DNA of 64,000 nt from Sulfurimonadaceae bacterium (GCA_028683835.1 JAQUHB010000007.1:37850-101849), one strand, 5' to 3'. Shown: positions 34,811 through 43,928, counted from the first letter of the stretch. Notes: generated from the letters alone by a model not told the origin. Made by a program: numbers and translations.

Positions 34811-35203
34811 ATGACAAAAACTCTATTTATGGAAAAGTATCCAGTTTTTTCATTAGAAATTGGAAAAAATGAAACATCTTTCACGAGTGTAACAGAGATA
34901 ATCGAGTATCTTAAAGCGAAGATAGCAGCCCATCCTATCGCCATATTTATTGCAGTTTTTGATCATTATGAACATACAAATTCAATAGCAGATGGTGTGA
35001 TTAATCCTGAGATCAAAGATGCAAAAAACCTAATTTTTTGTTTTGGAAAACAACTTTCAAGTCCTAAAATGCTTGCAGTTCGTCCAAGAAGCATAGGTGT
35101 TTGTGAGCTTGAAAACTCATTTTCTATAGATACTCTTCAAGTTCCAAATGAAGAACTTCACGTACTAACGGAGTCTTGGATCAAGTCAATTGCAAACCTT
35201 TAA
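34811..35203 (+). CDS. Conserved hypothetical protein (possibly DUF6858)
   Basis: 130 residues, cytoplasmic. Recognisable blocks are LFMEKYPVFSLEIGKNETSF, IIEYLKAKIAAHPIAIFIAV, FDHYEHTNSIADG, and NLIFCFGKQLSSPKMLAVRP with RSIGVCEL. I recall a small family of this type, DUF6858, in Campylobacterota, but function is unknown. It follows the cydX-like gene by 54 bases and may belong to the cytochrome bd operon. Its TAA forms the loop of a terminator-like inverted repeat at 35193. Confidence 0.6.
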   Translation: MTKTLFMEKYPVFSLEIGKNETSFTSVTEIIEYLKAKIAAHPIAIFIAVFDHYEHTNSIADGVINPEIKDAKNLIFCFGKQLSSPKMLAVRPRSIGVCELENSFSIDTLQVPNEELHVLTESWIKSIANL

Positions 35204-35211
35204 AAGGTTTG
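35193..35211. terminator. Bidirectional terminator around the stop at 35201
   Basis: CAAACCTT-TAA-AAGGTTTG: an 8-base stem whose loop is the TAA stop of the plus-strand gene; the ribA stop on the minus strand is two bases away. TTTAAA follows. Short but perfect. Confidence 0.5.
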
Positions 35212-35212
35212 T

Positions 35213-35776
35213 TTAAAGTAGATGCCCCATCTCATCGCGCTTGACATGTAAGTAATCTTCATTGTACTTATTTGGTTCGATGATGATTGGTAAGCGTTCT
35301 ACAATCTCGATATTTTCAATCGAGTTGATCTTCGCAGGATTATTGGTTAGAAGCTTGATCTTTTTGATTCCAAAATGGTTGAGTATAAACGTAACCATCT
35401 CATAAGTTCTTTCATCTGCAGCGAAACCCAACTGGTGGTTTGCTTCGACGGTATTAAACCCTTTATCTTGAAGCGCATAAGCGTTGATCTTATTTAAAAG
35501 TCCGATATTTCGTCCCTCTTGGCGTAAATAAATAACCATTCCATTAAACTCTTCTGCCATCTTCAGGGCTACTTCAAGCTGGTCTCTACAGTCACACTTC
35601 AAACTTCCGATAGCATCGCCTGTCAAACACTCTGAATGCACTCGCACAATAGGTGTTTCATCCAAATTTTCTTTGTAGATAGCAAGATGTTCTTTATGAC
35701 CCTCTTTGAACGCTTTTACTTTAAAATTTCCAAAGCGTGAAGGAAGATTTGCAACTTCTGATATAGTTATTTTCAT
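35213..35776 (-). CDS. ribA: GTP cyclohydrolase II
   Basis: 187 residues, stand-alone RibA (no fused RibB). The zinc cysteines are visible in SECLTGDAIGSLKCDCRDQ, and the catalytic region reads YLRQEGRNIGLLNKINAYAL. It converts GTP to the pyrimidine precursor in riboflavin synthesis. It ends at the convergent terminator with the gene at 34811. The N-terminus starts MKITISEVANLPSRFGNFKV. Confidence 0.96.
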   Translation of the reverse strand: MKITISEVANLPSRFGNFKVKAFKEGHKEHLAIYKENLDETPIVRVHSECLTGDAIGSLKCDCRDQLEVALKMAEEFNGMVIYLRQEGRNIGLLNKINAYALQDKGFNTVEANHQLGFAADERTYEMVTFILNHFGIKKIKLLTNNPAKINSIENIEIVERLPIIIEPNKYNEDYLHVKRDEMGHLL

Positions 35777-35850
35777 TTGTTTAAACTTTAAATAGATAGA
35801 ATAAGGTAATATTTTTCAAAATTATATCAAATAATGATAAAGGCATAATT

Positions 35851-36825
35851 ATGTTTCAACGTTTTCGTAGAACTAGACTTAATCCTCATCTTCGCGCTCT
35901 TGTGAGAGAAACTACAGTGAGTGTAAATGATTTCATTTATCCTCTTTTTGCACGTTCAGGGCAGGGGATAAAAACAGAAGTTGCTTCGATGCCGGGTGTT
36001 TTTCAGATGAGTATCGATGAGATAGTAAAAGAGTGTGCGGAGTTAAAATCTCTTGGAATCTATTCTATCATTCTTTTTGGAATTCCCGATGTTAAAGATT
36101 CTATCGGCTCTGATGCCCTGAGTGAAAACGGCATTATCGCTCAAGCGGTTCGTGCCGTAAAAAAAGCGCATCCTGAGATGTTTGTCGTTACTGACCTTTG
36201 TTTTTGTGAATACACAGATCATGGACATTGTGGCATCATCGATCATGTTCATGAAACTGTAGATAATGACGCCACTTTAGAGATCTCAGCATCCCAAGTG
36301 CTAGTTCATGCAAGAGCAGGAGCAGATATGATAGCACCATCGGGCATGATGGATGGCATTATCGAAACACTTCGAACTACGCTTGATGCAAATGGTTTTG
36401 AAAATCTTCCTATTATGAGCTACTCTACAAAATTTGCGAGCGGATATTATGGTCCATTTCGTGATGTGGCGGAGTCTACTCCATCTTTTGGAGATCGTGC
36501 AAGTTATCAAATGGACCCGGCAAACAGACGTGAAGCGATCGCTGAGAGCATCGCCGATGAACAACAGGGTGCAGATATCTTGATGGTTAAGCCGGCTCTT
36601 GCTTACTTAGACATCATCCGGGATGTGAAAGAAAACATCTCGCTTCCTTTGGCTATCTATAACGTCAGCGGTGAATATGCGATGCTGAAATTTGCCGGTA
36701 TGAACAACCTTATAGACTACGAGCGTGTTGTGATGGAGACGATGATCGCTTTTAAACGTGCTGGAGCAGATATAATTATCTCTTATCACGCTAAAGAGGT
36801 TGCCCAAATGCTTAAAAAAAGATAA
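35851..36825 (+). CDS. hemB: Porphobilinogen synthase (delta-aminolevulinic acid dehydratase)
   Basis: 324 residues, TIM-barrel enzyme of heme synthesis. The N-terminus [20 protein letters not shown] and the metal-binding loop [14 protein letters not shown] (Cys, Cys and His-Cys) indicate a zinc-type site. The Schiff-base lysines lie in [16 protein letters not shown] and [18 protein letters not shown] precedes the ATG. Its stop codon overlaps an AT-rich inverted repeat. Confidence 0.97.
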   Translation: MFQRFRRTRLNPHLRALVRETTVSVNDFIYPLFARSGQGIKTEVASMPGVFQMSIDEIVKECAELKSLGIYSIILFGIPDVKDSIGSDALSENGIIAQAVRAVKKAHPEMFVVTDLCFCEYTDHGHCGIIDHVHETVDNDATLEISASQVLVHARAGADMIAPSGMMDGIIETLRTTLDANGFENLPIMSYSTKFASGYYGPFRDVAESTPSFGDRASYQMDPANRREAIAESIADEQQGADILMVKPALAYLDIIRDVKENISLPLAIYNVSGEYAMLKFAGMNNLIDYERVVMETMIAFKRAGADIIISYHAKEVAQMLKKR

Positions 36826-36835
36826 TCTTATCTTT
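36818..36835 (+). terminator. Possible hemB terminator
   Basis: AAAGATAA-TC-TTATCTTT overlaps the hemB stop and is followed by CTTAAAG. The stem is perfect but AT-only at the ends and the T-run is poor, so read-through to argF is likely. Confidence 0.35.
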
Positions 36836-36890
36836 CTTAAAGTAAGTTGTGAATAGAATACATTGATTGATAATTAAAGGAAATATTTAG

Positions 36891-37811
36891 ATGAGACATT
36901 TTTTAACACTTAAAGATTTTACAAAAGAGGAAATTTTAGAAATTATAGACCTTGGGCTTGCGATAAAAAAAGATTTAAAAAACGGAATTCATAAAGATTA
37001 TATGCCGAAGAAAACTTTGGCAATGATCTTTGAAAAAAGTTCAACTAGAACACGTGTAAGTTTTGAGACAGGTATTTATCAGCTTGGCGGACATGGACTC
37101 TTTTTATCAAATCGTGATATCCATCTTGGACGCGGCGAGCCTGTAAAAGATACGGCACGTGTCATTTCAAGTATGTGTGACATGGTTATGATCCGCACTT
37201 TTGAGCACTCAAAACTCGAAGAGTTTGCTTCTTACTCAAAAGTTCCCGTTATTAATGGTCTTACTGATTCTTATCATCCGGTTCAGCTTTTAGCTGATTA
37301 TATGACAATGATAGAGTATGGTGTGGCTGAGGGTGCAAAAGTTGCGTATATAGGCGATGGAAACAATATGACTCACTCATGGATGATGCTAGCAGCAAAA
37401 CTTGGATTTGAACTGCGCATCGCAACACCTGTGGGATATGAAGTGGATTCTAAAATCCTAGAAGAAACTTATGCACTTGCAAAAATCAGCGGAGGAAAAA
37501 TCTTCGTTTCTAATGATCCGCAAGAGGCAATCCGTGGAGCGACGGTAGTGACAACAGATACTTGGGCATCAATGGGACAAGAAGATGAAAAAGAGGAAAG
37601 AGTGAAAGTGTTTGCAGGGTATATGGTAGATGATCTGATGATGTGTCTAGCTGCAAAAAATGCGCAGTTTTTACATTGTTTGCCTGCGTATCGCGGTCAA
37701 GAAGTGAGTGATTCAGTTTTAGAAGGGCATGCAAACATCGTTTTTGATGAAGCTGAAAACCGTTTACATGCACAAAAAGGGCTGATGGTTTGGCTTGATC
37801 GTCAAAGATAA
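36891..37811 (+). CDS. argF: Ornithine carbamoyltransferase
   Basis: 306 residues. The carbamoyl phosphate loop [22 protein letters not shown] and the ornithine loop [15 protein letters not shown] are all present. It makes citrulline in arginine synthesis. AAAGGAAA precedes the ATG. The next gene (a pentaheme cytochrome) is 23 bases away on the same strand. Confidence 0.97.
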   Translation: MRHFLTLKDFTKEEILEIIDLGLAIKKDLKNGIHKDYMPKKTLAMIFEKSSTRTRVSFETGIYQLGGHGLFLSNRDIHLGRGEPVKDTARVISSMCDMVMIRTFEHSKLEEFASYSKVPVINGLTDSYHPVQLLADYMTMIEYGVAEGAKVAYIGDGNNMTHSWMMLAAKLGFELRIATPVGYEVDSKILEETYALAKISGGKIFVSNDPQEAIRGATVVTTDTWASMGQEDEKEERVKVFAGYMVDDLMMCLAAKNAQFLHCLPAYRGQEVSDSVLEGHANIVFDEAENRLHAQKGLMVWLDRQR

Positions 37812-37834
37812 AATCTAAAAACAAAGGGGTTTGT

Positions 37835-39022
37835 ATGAAAGTTCTGATATTTGTAGTGTTGTTGATTTCATCTATTTATTCGGCTGAGGTTGTTCCCATC
37901 GGAGAAAACTACAAAGATTCTTCAAAGTGTCAGGCTTGTCATAACCACCTCGTAAAAGATTGGCAACACTCTTGGCATGAACGTTCATATGAAAAAAATG
38001 ATGAGTATTTTGGTGCATCGGTCGAGTATGTCAGTAAAAAATCCCATAAAAGTTTAAATGCTGTCAAAGTTGAGTGTGCCACTTGCCATAATCCACGTAT
38101 TTCAGTTACAAGTACAAGCAAAGCTTATGAGATCGATGCTGTTTTAGGACTAGATAAAAATTCAAAGGTGAATAAAGCTGTCAATGATATAAGTATCAGC
38201 GAGGGAATCAATTGTGTCGTATGTCACAATATAGATCAAATCCATAATAATCTTGATGCTTCTAAAAGAGGAATGGACAGAGTCTCATGGCTGAAATCAG
38301 GAGTAATGAGTGGACCATTTAGTGATGCCACTTCACCATACCATAAAACACAGCAGAGAGATTTTATGGATAAAGATCCAAATCAACTCTGTTTTGTGTG
38401 TCATGCTAATGATCATACGATAAAAGGTGACACCTTTATTAATATGCAGGCTGAATACAAAAATGATGATCAAAAATGTGTGACTTGCCATATGGGCGAG
38501 AAAAAAGAGCTCTATGCTGCAACACTTAGAATAGATCATGGAAAGCCGAAAAAACGTGCTATCAGAGATCATGGATTTATAGGAGCTCACACTGCTTCGA
38601 TGTGGAAAAATGCCTTACATATAAGTGCAAAAAGAGATGGAAATGATTTACTCATAATCCTTAAAAATGATCTTCCGCATAATCTTCCAAGTGGATTTGG
38701 TTCACGCGAGATTTTGATAGATGTAGCTTACACAAGAGCCAATAAGGTTGTTTCACAAAACTCCACCTCATTAACTAGACACTATCAAAACAAATACAAA
38801 AGGGCTACAATAGCACACACAGCTGAAACATCTTCAGCTGATGAGTCAGTGCCGGCTAAGGGTGAAAAAACAGTGAGAGTCAAACTTGACAAGAATGCAA
38901 ATGGTGCAGTTGTATCTGTATCTTACAGACTAGTAAATGATGAAGTAAGAGATCTGCTTCAACTAAAAGAACCAATCTGGTCGCAAAAAATGGCGATTGC
39001 AAAAGTATCCGTAGCATTTTAA
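37835..39022 (+). CDS. Periplasmic pentaheme cytochrome c
   Basis: 395 residues with a signal peptide (MKVLIFVVLLISSIYSA). Five CxxCH heme sites can be counted: CQACH, CATCH, CVVCH, CFVCH and CVTCH, all within the first ~225 residues. The spacing and the N-terminal KCQACHNHLVKDWQHSWH resemble the cytochrome c554-type multiheme family. After about residue 255 a heme-free beta-rich domain follows (SREILIDVAYTRANKVVSQN), as in several electron-transfer cytochromes. The electron partner is unknown. It is downstream of argF, with AAAGGGG before the ATG. Confidence 0.88.
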   Translation: MKVLIFVVLLISSIYSAEVVPIGENYKDSSKCQACHNHLVKDWQHSWHERSYEKNDEYFGASVEYVSKKSHKSLNAVKVECATCHNPRISVTSTSKAYEIDAVLGLDKNSKVNKAVNDISISEGINCVVCHNIDQIHNNLDASKRGMDRVSWLKSGVMSGPFSDATSPYHKTQQRDFMDKDPNQLCFVCHANDHTIKGDTFINMQAEYKNDDQKCVTCHMGEKKELYAATLRIDHGKPKKRAIRDHGFIGAHTASMWKNALHISAKRDGNDLLIILKNDLPHNLPSGFGSREILIDVAYTRANKVVSQNSTSLTRHYQNKYKRATIAHTAETSSADESVPAKGEKTVRVKLDKNANGAVVSVSYRLVNDEVRDLLQLKEPIWSQKMAIAKVSVAF

Positions 39023-39059
39023 ACCTGATACAAAGGGAATTGATTCTCTCATTATTGGG

Positions 39060-39076
39060 AGTTCCCATTGGGAACT
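39060..39076. terminator. Terminator between the cytochrome c and trpS genes
   Basis: AGTTCCC-ATT-GGGAACT, a perfect 7-base GC-containing stem in the 71-base convergent gap, followed by TTAGTG. It may serve both strands. Confidence 0.5.
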
Positions 39077-39093
39077 TTAGTGAAAAAGATTTT

Positions 39094-40059
39094 TTAGTAA
39101 GCTATACCTACAGCTGAACGTACTTTTTCTATAACTTCGGCTGCTGCATTTCTTGCTTTTTGTGCGCCGGATTGAAGAATATCGCGTACTTCATCTTGGT
39201 GAGTTGCATAGTATTCGCGTTTTTGTCTGTAAGGTGCATAATACTCCCAGATCACTTCGGAGAGATAAAGTTTGAAGTGTCCATGACCTTCTCCCCCTTT
39301 TATATAACGTTCTTGAAGAGCAATACGCTCTTTTTCCTCTAAAAAAAGTTTTGCGATGTTATAAACATTACACTCTTCAAACTCCTTTGGTTCTTCGATG
39401 GCAACATTTTCAGTCACTATCTTTTTAATCACTTTTTGTTGTTGTTTCTCTTCACCAAAAATATTAACGGTATTACCATAACTTTTTGACATCTTTTGCC
39501 CATCTATTCCAGGAACTGTCGCGACGTTTTCATCAACTCTATACGTTGGGAGTTTTAAAATATCGCCATAAGTATTGTTAAATTTGATAGCGATATCACG
39601 TGCGATCTCCACATGTTGGATCTGATCTTTTCCTACAGGAATGATCTCTGGAGAAAAAAGTAAAATATCTGCAGCCATCAAAACAGGATAAGAAAAAAGT
39701 GAGTGAGTTGTTGCAAAACCACGAGCAGTTTTATCTTTATAACTGTGAGCACGCTCCAAAAGTCCTGTCGGGGTAAAAGAGGAGAGTACCCAGTAAAGCT
39801 CAAGTACCTCTTTCACATCGGACTGCACCCAAAATGTAGATTTATTTGGGTCCATACCCAGAGCTAGAAAGTCGGTTGCTGCTTGCATTGTGAGTTGTTT
39901 TAGTTTTTCTCCATCGTTGACGCTTGTCATCGCATGATAGTTTGCGATAAAAGCAAAGATCTCATTTGTATCTTGTTCGTCGATCATAGGCTTGATAGAG
40001 CCAAAGTAATTCCCTATATGAAGATCGCCTGATGGCTGGATTCCGGTTAAAAGTCTCAT
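39094..40059 (-). CDS. trpS: Tryptophanyl-tRNA synthetase
   Basis: 321 residues from the ATG at 40059 (MRLLTGIQPSGDLHIGNYFG); a TTG six codons earlier is possible but unnecessary. The HIGH-like motif is HIGN and the KMSKS loop is intact (DGQKMSKSYG). It charges tRNA-Trp. The length is usual for the bacterial enzyme. The gene ends opposite the cytochrome c gene. Confidence 0.97.
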   Translation of the reverse strand: MRLLTGIQPSGDLHIGNYFGSIKPMIDEQDTNEIFAFIANYHAMTSVNDGEKLKQLTMQAATDFLALGMDPNKSTFWVQSDVKEVLELYWVLSSFTPTGLLERAHSYKDKTARGFATTHSLFSYPVLMAADILLFSPEIIPVGKDQIQHVEIARDIAIKFNNTYGDILKLPTYRVDENVATVPGIDGQKMSKSYGNTVNIFGEEKQQQKVIKKIVTENVAIEEPKEFEECNVYNIAKLFLEEKERIALQERYIKGGEGHGHFKLYLSEVIWEYYAPYRQKREYYATHQDEVRDILQSGAQKARNAAAEVIEKVRSAVGIAY

Positions 40060-40164
40060 AAAGTTTCCATTTTTCAATTATTTTTCTGAAATTATATCCA
40101 ATTCAGTTTGGCTATGCTATCCTCTAGTCCAATAAAGGCACTTGATGCTTCAAAAGGATATATT

Positions 40165-40494
40165 ATGAGTGTACAAATTAGAGCAAAAGATATAACATTG
40201 ACAGATGCAGCAAAAGCACATATCAATGCGGCGATAGATACTTTTCGCAAATATGGTTTGGATACAACGAGTTACAATGTAAATATCACAAAAGAAAAAC
40301 AAGGTGTGAATGTAGAGTTTGATATCCATATCGCTCATGCACAGCCAGTTGTTATTTCTCAAAGCGATAGCGACCTTGACGTTGCGATCGATGTTGCGAT
40401 TGAAAGAACAACAAAAGCGCTTCGTCGTCTTCATGATAAAATGATTTCTCATAAAGCAACCTCTTTAAAAGATGTAGAGGTTATGGAAGTTTAA
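40165..40494 (+). CDS. hpf: Ribosome hibernation promoting factor, short form
   Basis: 109 residues from the ATG at 40165, preceded by AAAGGAT; an upstream in-frame ATG at 40108 gives an atypical N-terminus. The fold is the sigma-54 modulation/S30EA domain: MSVQIRAKDITLTDAAKAHI, then VEFDIHIAHAQPVVISQSDS and DVAIERTTKALRRLHDKM. Short HPF lacks the long C-terminal dimerisation domain. It binds the 30S decoding region in stationary phase to inactivate ribosomes. Confidence 0.93.
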   Translation: MSVQIRAKDITLTDAAKAHINAAIDTFRKYGLDTTSYNVNITKEKQGVNVEFDIHIAHAQPVVISQSDSDLDVAIDVAIERTTKALRRLHDKMISHKATSLKDVEVMEV

Positions 40495-40505
40495 TGTAGT
40501 TATAC

Positions 40506-40511
40506 TATAAT
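40506..40511 (+). promoter_or_regulatory. -10 element upstream of the exported protein gene
   Basis: TATAAT, 28 bases before the ATG at 40540. A CCGCC-N11-GGCGG inverted repeat (40513-40533) covers the predicted start and ribosome-site region, so it could act as an operator or an RNA hairpin. Confidence 0.6.
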
Positions 40512-40539
40512 GCCGCCAGAACTTTTTAGGCGGTAGTTT

Positions 40540-41148
40540 ATGAAAAAATTTCTTTTTCTTTTCCTCTCTCTTTTTGTTATAAATCTTTTTGCAGAAGATA
40601 ATTATGAAGTTGGTATCGCTTATGGCCATCCCGATTCTAATGATTTTGGTGAAATTTTGAGCTCACAGACAGCTCCTTATTCGACAAATACAAAAGTAGT
40701 GATGATAGACGTCGGTTATAAGATAATCGATGATGCGTTTGATCTTCCTTTAGATTTTTATATCAAAGGCGGTCTTGCAAAGTTTTTTGAGAATGGTTAT
40801 GACGATGATGTTTACGAAAATACATTATATGTAAAAGCATATTACGCTCTTAATATCTTGCAAAATACACTTCGTTTAGGATTTGCAGAAGGTGCATCTT
40901 ACACTTATGGCACGCTTTATGTGGAAAAACTTGATGCTATAAAAAATCATGGAAAAAATTCTCATTATCTGAATTATTTGGAACTTAGTCTTGACTGTGA
41001 TCTAGGAAAGCTTGTAAAGTATGATCCATTAAAAGATCTCTATATTGGTGTCGAGATAAAACACCGTTCAGGTATCTTTGGTCTTATAAACAATGTAAAA
41101 CATGGCGGTTCAAACTACGAAGCTGTGTATATAGAGAAAAATTTTTAA
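40540..41148 (+). CDS. Exported beta-rich protein, unknown
   Basis: 202 residues with a signal peptide (MKKFLFLFLSLFVINLFA before EDNYEVG). The mature part is rich in alternating aromatic and polar residues with beta-strand patterns (LDFYIKGGLAKFFENGYDDD, LGFAEGASYTYGTLYVEK) and ends in Phe, typical of a small outer-membrane barrel, though no family is recognised. hemJ follows 17 bases later on the same strand, and CCGCC...GGCGG precedes the start. Confidence 0.6.
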   Translation: MKKFLFLFLSLFVINLFAEDNYEVGIAYGHPDSNDFGEILSSQTAPYSTNTKVVMIDVGYKIIDDAFDLPLDFYIKGGLAKFFENGYDDDVYENTLYVKAYYALNILQNTLRLGFAEGASYTYGTLYVEKLDAIKNHGKNSHYLNYLELSLDCDLGKLVKYDPLKDLYIGVEIKHRSGIFGLINNVKHGGSNYEAVYIEKNF

Positions 41149-41165
41149 ACTAAAGGAAAGCACTT

Positions 41166-41609
41166 ATGTATAATTGGGTTGTTTGGTTTCATGTTGCGTC
41201 ATTTGTGTCTTGGTTTGCGGCTATTTTTTATCTGCCACGTCTTTTTGTGTATCACAAAGAGAATGAAGAAAATAGCGGTTTTTTAGAAGTTGTAAAAGTG
41301 ATGGAATATAAACTTTATAAATATATTGGGATTCCTGCCATGTGGGCGACTATTTTAAGTGGTGCTACGATTATTTATTTGTCTATGACAGAGTATGAGA
41401 TCAATCTTTTTCATACAGGTGGATGGTTACATGCAAAACTTTTTTTTGTTGCACTTTTAGTAGCTTACTTTATCTCTTTGGGTTCTATTCGTAAAAAGCT
41501 TGAAGCTGGTACATGTAATAAAAATGGAAAGTTTTTTAGATTTTATAATGAAGTTCCGACGATTCTTTTACTTCTAATCGTAGCCATGGTTGTTATTAAA
41601 CCATTTTAA
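41166..41609 (+). CDS. hemJ: Protoporphyrinogen oxidase HemJ
   Basis: 147 residues with four hydrophobic segments. The conserved His and Trp motifs of HemJ are seen: WFHVASFVSWFAAIFYLPRL and GGWLHAKLFFVALLVAYF, plus FYNEVPTILLLLIVAMVV at the C-terminus. HemJ oxidises protoporphyrinogen IX in the membrane and replaces HemG/HemY in many Campylobacterota. It fits with hemB elsewhere in the window. The ribosome site is AAAGG. Confidence 0.88.
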   Translation: MYNWVVWFHVASFVSWFAAIFYLPRLFVYHKENEENSGFLEVVKVMEYKLYKYIGIPAMWATILSGATIIYLSMTEYEINLFHTGGWLHAKLFFVALLVAYFISLGSIRKKLEAGTCNKNGKFFRFYNEVPTILLLLIVAMVVIKPF

Positions 41610-41641
41610 TTTTATCCTTATACCCAAGAGGTCGCACTTTC

Positions 41642-41657
41642 ATGTAAAGCTTTACAT
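41642..41657. repeat. ATGTAAAG/CTTTACAT 16-base palindrome
   Basis: A perfect palindrome in the 100-base gap after hemJ, related to the TTTACATGTAA word seen elsewhere. It lies before the convergent terminator at 41691, and its function is unknown. Confidence 0.4.
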
Positions 41658-41690
41658 CCAAAGGGCACTTCGCATGGAAGCGTTTCTCTC

Positions 41691-41710
41691 AAGGCTTTAT
41701 AAAAAGCCTT
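41691..41710. terminator. Bidirectional terminator between hemJ and der
   Basis: AAGGCTTT-ATAA-AAAGCCTT, a perfect 8-base stem with a four-base loop, followed by ATTTT on the plus strand. The der stop codon on the minus strand begins within its right arm. Confidence 0.6.
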
Positions 41711-43175
41711 ATTTTCCCCCGCCGCGTTTTTTCGCTTTAAAGAGTACCGGTACTCCGCTAAAGTTAAATGCTTCACGAAGTTTGTTTGTGAGATATCTTC
41801 TATATGTAAAGTGAAGCCCTCTTGGTTTGTTCATGATAAGTGCGATTCTTGGCGGTCTTGTTTCATACTGCGTTGCATAATAAATACGGATTATTTGTCC
41901 ATGCATACTTGGAAGCTGGTGACGGCGCATAGCTTTGCCTAAAACCTCGTTTAGCTGAGATGTCGTAATTCGTTGAGAGTAGTTTTCATTTATTTCCAAA
42001 ATCATATCAAGCAGTTTATTGACACGAAGATGGCTTTTTGCCGAGATCGTTATAATAGGCGCATAGTGAAGGAATTTAAATCTATCACGAACTTCTTGTA
42101 TCACTTTGTCATAATCTTCACGATTAGCAACATCCCATTTGTTTAAAACGATGATACATCCAAGACGGTTTTTATCTACAAGTCCTGCAATTTTTTCATC
42201 AAGATCTATGAAAGGTTGTGAAGCATCAAGTACGACCAGTGCCATATTTGCGCTTTCTAGCATCTCTTCAGTTCTCATGAGAGCAAATTTCTCAATTCCG
42301 AGTATTTTTCCACGACGGCGGATTCCTGCCGTATCGACAAAAGTCAATGTTTTACCCTGATAATCCACACTCTCATCGATAGGATCGATTGTAGTTCCAG
42401 CAACACTGCTTACAACTGAACGGTCTTCTTTTAAAAGAGCATTTAAAAGTGAGCTTTTTCCGACATTCACACGCCCGATGATTGCGATTTTGATGTGGTT
42501 TAAGTCTTCAGGGTTAAATTCTTTGATCATGTCATTCATGCCAAATATAGAGTCATCTTCCACATCTTCTTCATCAAAATCTACAAAGCCATCTTCATCA
42601 TCTTCATCTTCAGGGACATAGTCATAAACAGTCGGCTCAAAATCTTCATCTTCCTCTTGTTCCTCCTCTGTTTCAATTATTTTGTCTTCATCTGGAATCA
42701 AGTTATAAAGCCAGTCAATGAGAGGATTGATACTACGGTTATGTGCGACAGAGATACCAAAGATATCATCAGTTCCAAACTCATAATAATCCCAAAGTTT
42801 TTCTTTCATGCTGTCGTTGTCTATTTTATTTACAACTAGTGAAACATCTTTGCCTAAAGATTGAAGTTGGTAAAAAAGTTTTTTATCATTTTGATCGGGA
42901 AGAGTTTTTCCATCGACCATATATAAAATGATGTCGGCCTTGTGCGCAGCTTCTAATGATTTTTCTTTGATTTTATCAAAAAGTTCGCACCCTTTGTCCA
43001 ATCCGCCTGTATCAAGAAGTTCTACTTGTTTGTCTAAAATAAGTGCAATGCGGCGTTTGACATCACGAGTTGTTCCCGCTTCTTCAGATGTGATGGCATC
43101 GCGTTTTTTAAGCAAACGGTTAAATAGTGAGCTTTTTCCTACATTCGGCTGACCGATAATGGCAATTTTTTTCAT
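41709..43175 (-). CDS. der: Ribosome biogenesis GTPase Der (EngA)
   Basis: 488 residues from the ATG at 43175. It has two tandem GTPase domains: G1 GQPNVGKSS, G3 DTGGLDKG and G4 NKID in the first; GRVNVGKSS, DTAGIRRRGK and NKWD in the second; then a KH-like C-terminal domain (LHFTYRRYLTNKLREAFNFS). It is needed for 50S assembly. Between the G domains lies an unusually acidic linker (ETEEEQEEDEDFEPTVYDYV, DEDDEDGFVDFDEEDVEDD), richer in Asp/Glu than in other Der proteins. Confidence 0.97.
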   Translation of the reverse strand: MKKIAIIGQPNVGKSSLFNRLLKKRDAITSEEAGTTRDVKRRIALILDKQVELLDTGGLDKGCELFDKIKEKSLEAAHKADIILYMVDGKTLPDQNDKKLFYQLQSLGKDVSLVVNKIDNDSMKEKLWDYYEFGTDDIFGISVAHNRSINPLIDWLYNLIPDEDKIIETEEEQEEDEDFEPTVYDYVPEDEDDEDGFVDFDEEDVEDDSIFGMNDMIKEFNPEDLNHIKIAIIGRVNVGKSSLLNALLKEDRSVVSSVAGTTIDPIDESVDYQGKTLTFVDTAGIRRRGKILGIEKFALMRTEEMLESANMALVVLDASQPFIDLDEKIAGLVDKNRLGCIIVLNKWDVANREDYDKVIQEVRDRFKFLHYAPIITISAKSHLRVNKLLDMILEINENYSQRITTSQLNEVLGKAMRRHQLPSMHGQIIRIYYATQYETRPPRIALIMNKPRGLHFTYRRYLTNKLREAFNFSGVPVLFKAKKRGGGK

Positions 43176-43270
43176 AGTATCTCTTTGTGTGTGATTCAAA
43201 ACATTTTTATAAACTGTAAGAATGAAACGATTTGTAAAAATGTTTTTTTCGAAGTTAAATATTTTGTGTA

Positions 43271-43276
43271 ATTATA
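43271..43276 (-). promoter_or_regulatory. -10 element of der
   Basis: TATAAT on the minus strand about 96 bases upstream of the der ATG. No good -35 box at 16-18 bases. The leader would be about 88 bases. Confidence 0.5.
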
Positions 43277-43320
43277 GCGAAAAAGAGCGCTCAACTCTCA
43301 AAGGGGAAAAAAGAGAGGAA

Positions 43321-43340
43321 GAGTAGTATCAAAACTACTC
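43321..43340 (-). terminator. Terminator of the LPP20 lipoprotein gene
   Basis: On the minus strand, GAGTAGT-TTTGAT-ACTACTC followed by a pyrimidine-rich TTCCTCTCTTTTTTCC stretch. It lies just past the lipoprotein stop at 43344. Confidence 0.65.
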
Positions 43341-43343
43341 CTA

Positions 43344-43928
43344 TTATTTAGTTGGAAACTCTTTATCAAGTCCATCTAAAGCTTGTTTGGATTGAAATTG
43401 TTGCCAAAGTGCATCTTGATTGTTATGAGCACTGTTTACGATCTCTTTTTTTGCCTCTTCATTCACTACATCATTTGAAACTCCGACAAGAACAAAAACA
43501 GTCGTCGGTGTTTGCCAAAATTCTAACTGTTTTGAACCATTTAAGGTTACATGTGCGAGTTGTTTTGAAACTTGAGTCGCAACACTGTCAACAACCTCTT
43601 TGCTTGAAACACCTGTTCCCCGTACAAAGTGCTCAACTTTTGCTTTTACTTCAGTTTGAATCTGAAATGCCAAATCATTACGAGCTTCTGCTATCGCATT
43701 GTTTCTTGTAAAGTTGGCACCCGCTTTACTCACAGGCGCACTTCCTAGACCAACGATGGATCCAGCATCATAACCTTGAGGGTTGCATGTCCATTTTGGA
43801 GCAAGTATACCATCTTGCATGCAGCGAAAATCGCCAGCGTCCTGAACTGCATGGGGAGTTTTACTACAACCAACTACTATCACAGCTGCAACCGCCGCCA
43901 TTACTAGCATTTTAATATTTTTTATCAT
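43344..43928 (-). CDS. LPP20-family lipoprotein
   Basis: 194 residues. The lipoprotein signal ends VAAVIVVGC, so Cys21 is the lipidation site. LPP20 was described as an outer-membrane lipoprotein in Helicobacter pylori; the region IVGLGSAPVSKAGANFTRNN followed by AIAEARNDLAFQIQTEVKAK is the family core. The C-terminus is alpha-helical and rich in Gln. GGAG precedes the start. It stands alone as a transcription unit and ends at a clear terminator. Confidence 0.88.
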   Translation of the reverse strand: MIKNIKMLVMAAVAAVIVVGCSKTPHAVQDAGDFRCMQDGILAPKWTCNPQGYDAGSIVGLGSAPVSKAGANFTRNNAIAEARNDLAFQIQTEVKAKVEHFVRGTGVSSKEVVDSVATQVSKQLAHVTLNGSKQLEFWQTPTTVFVLVGVSNDVVNEEAKKEIVNSAHNNQDALWQQFQSKQALDGLDKEFPTK

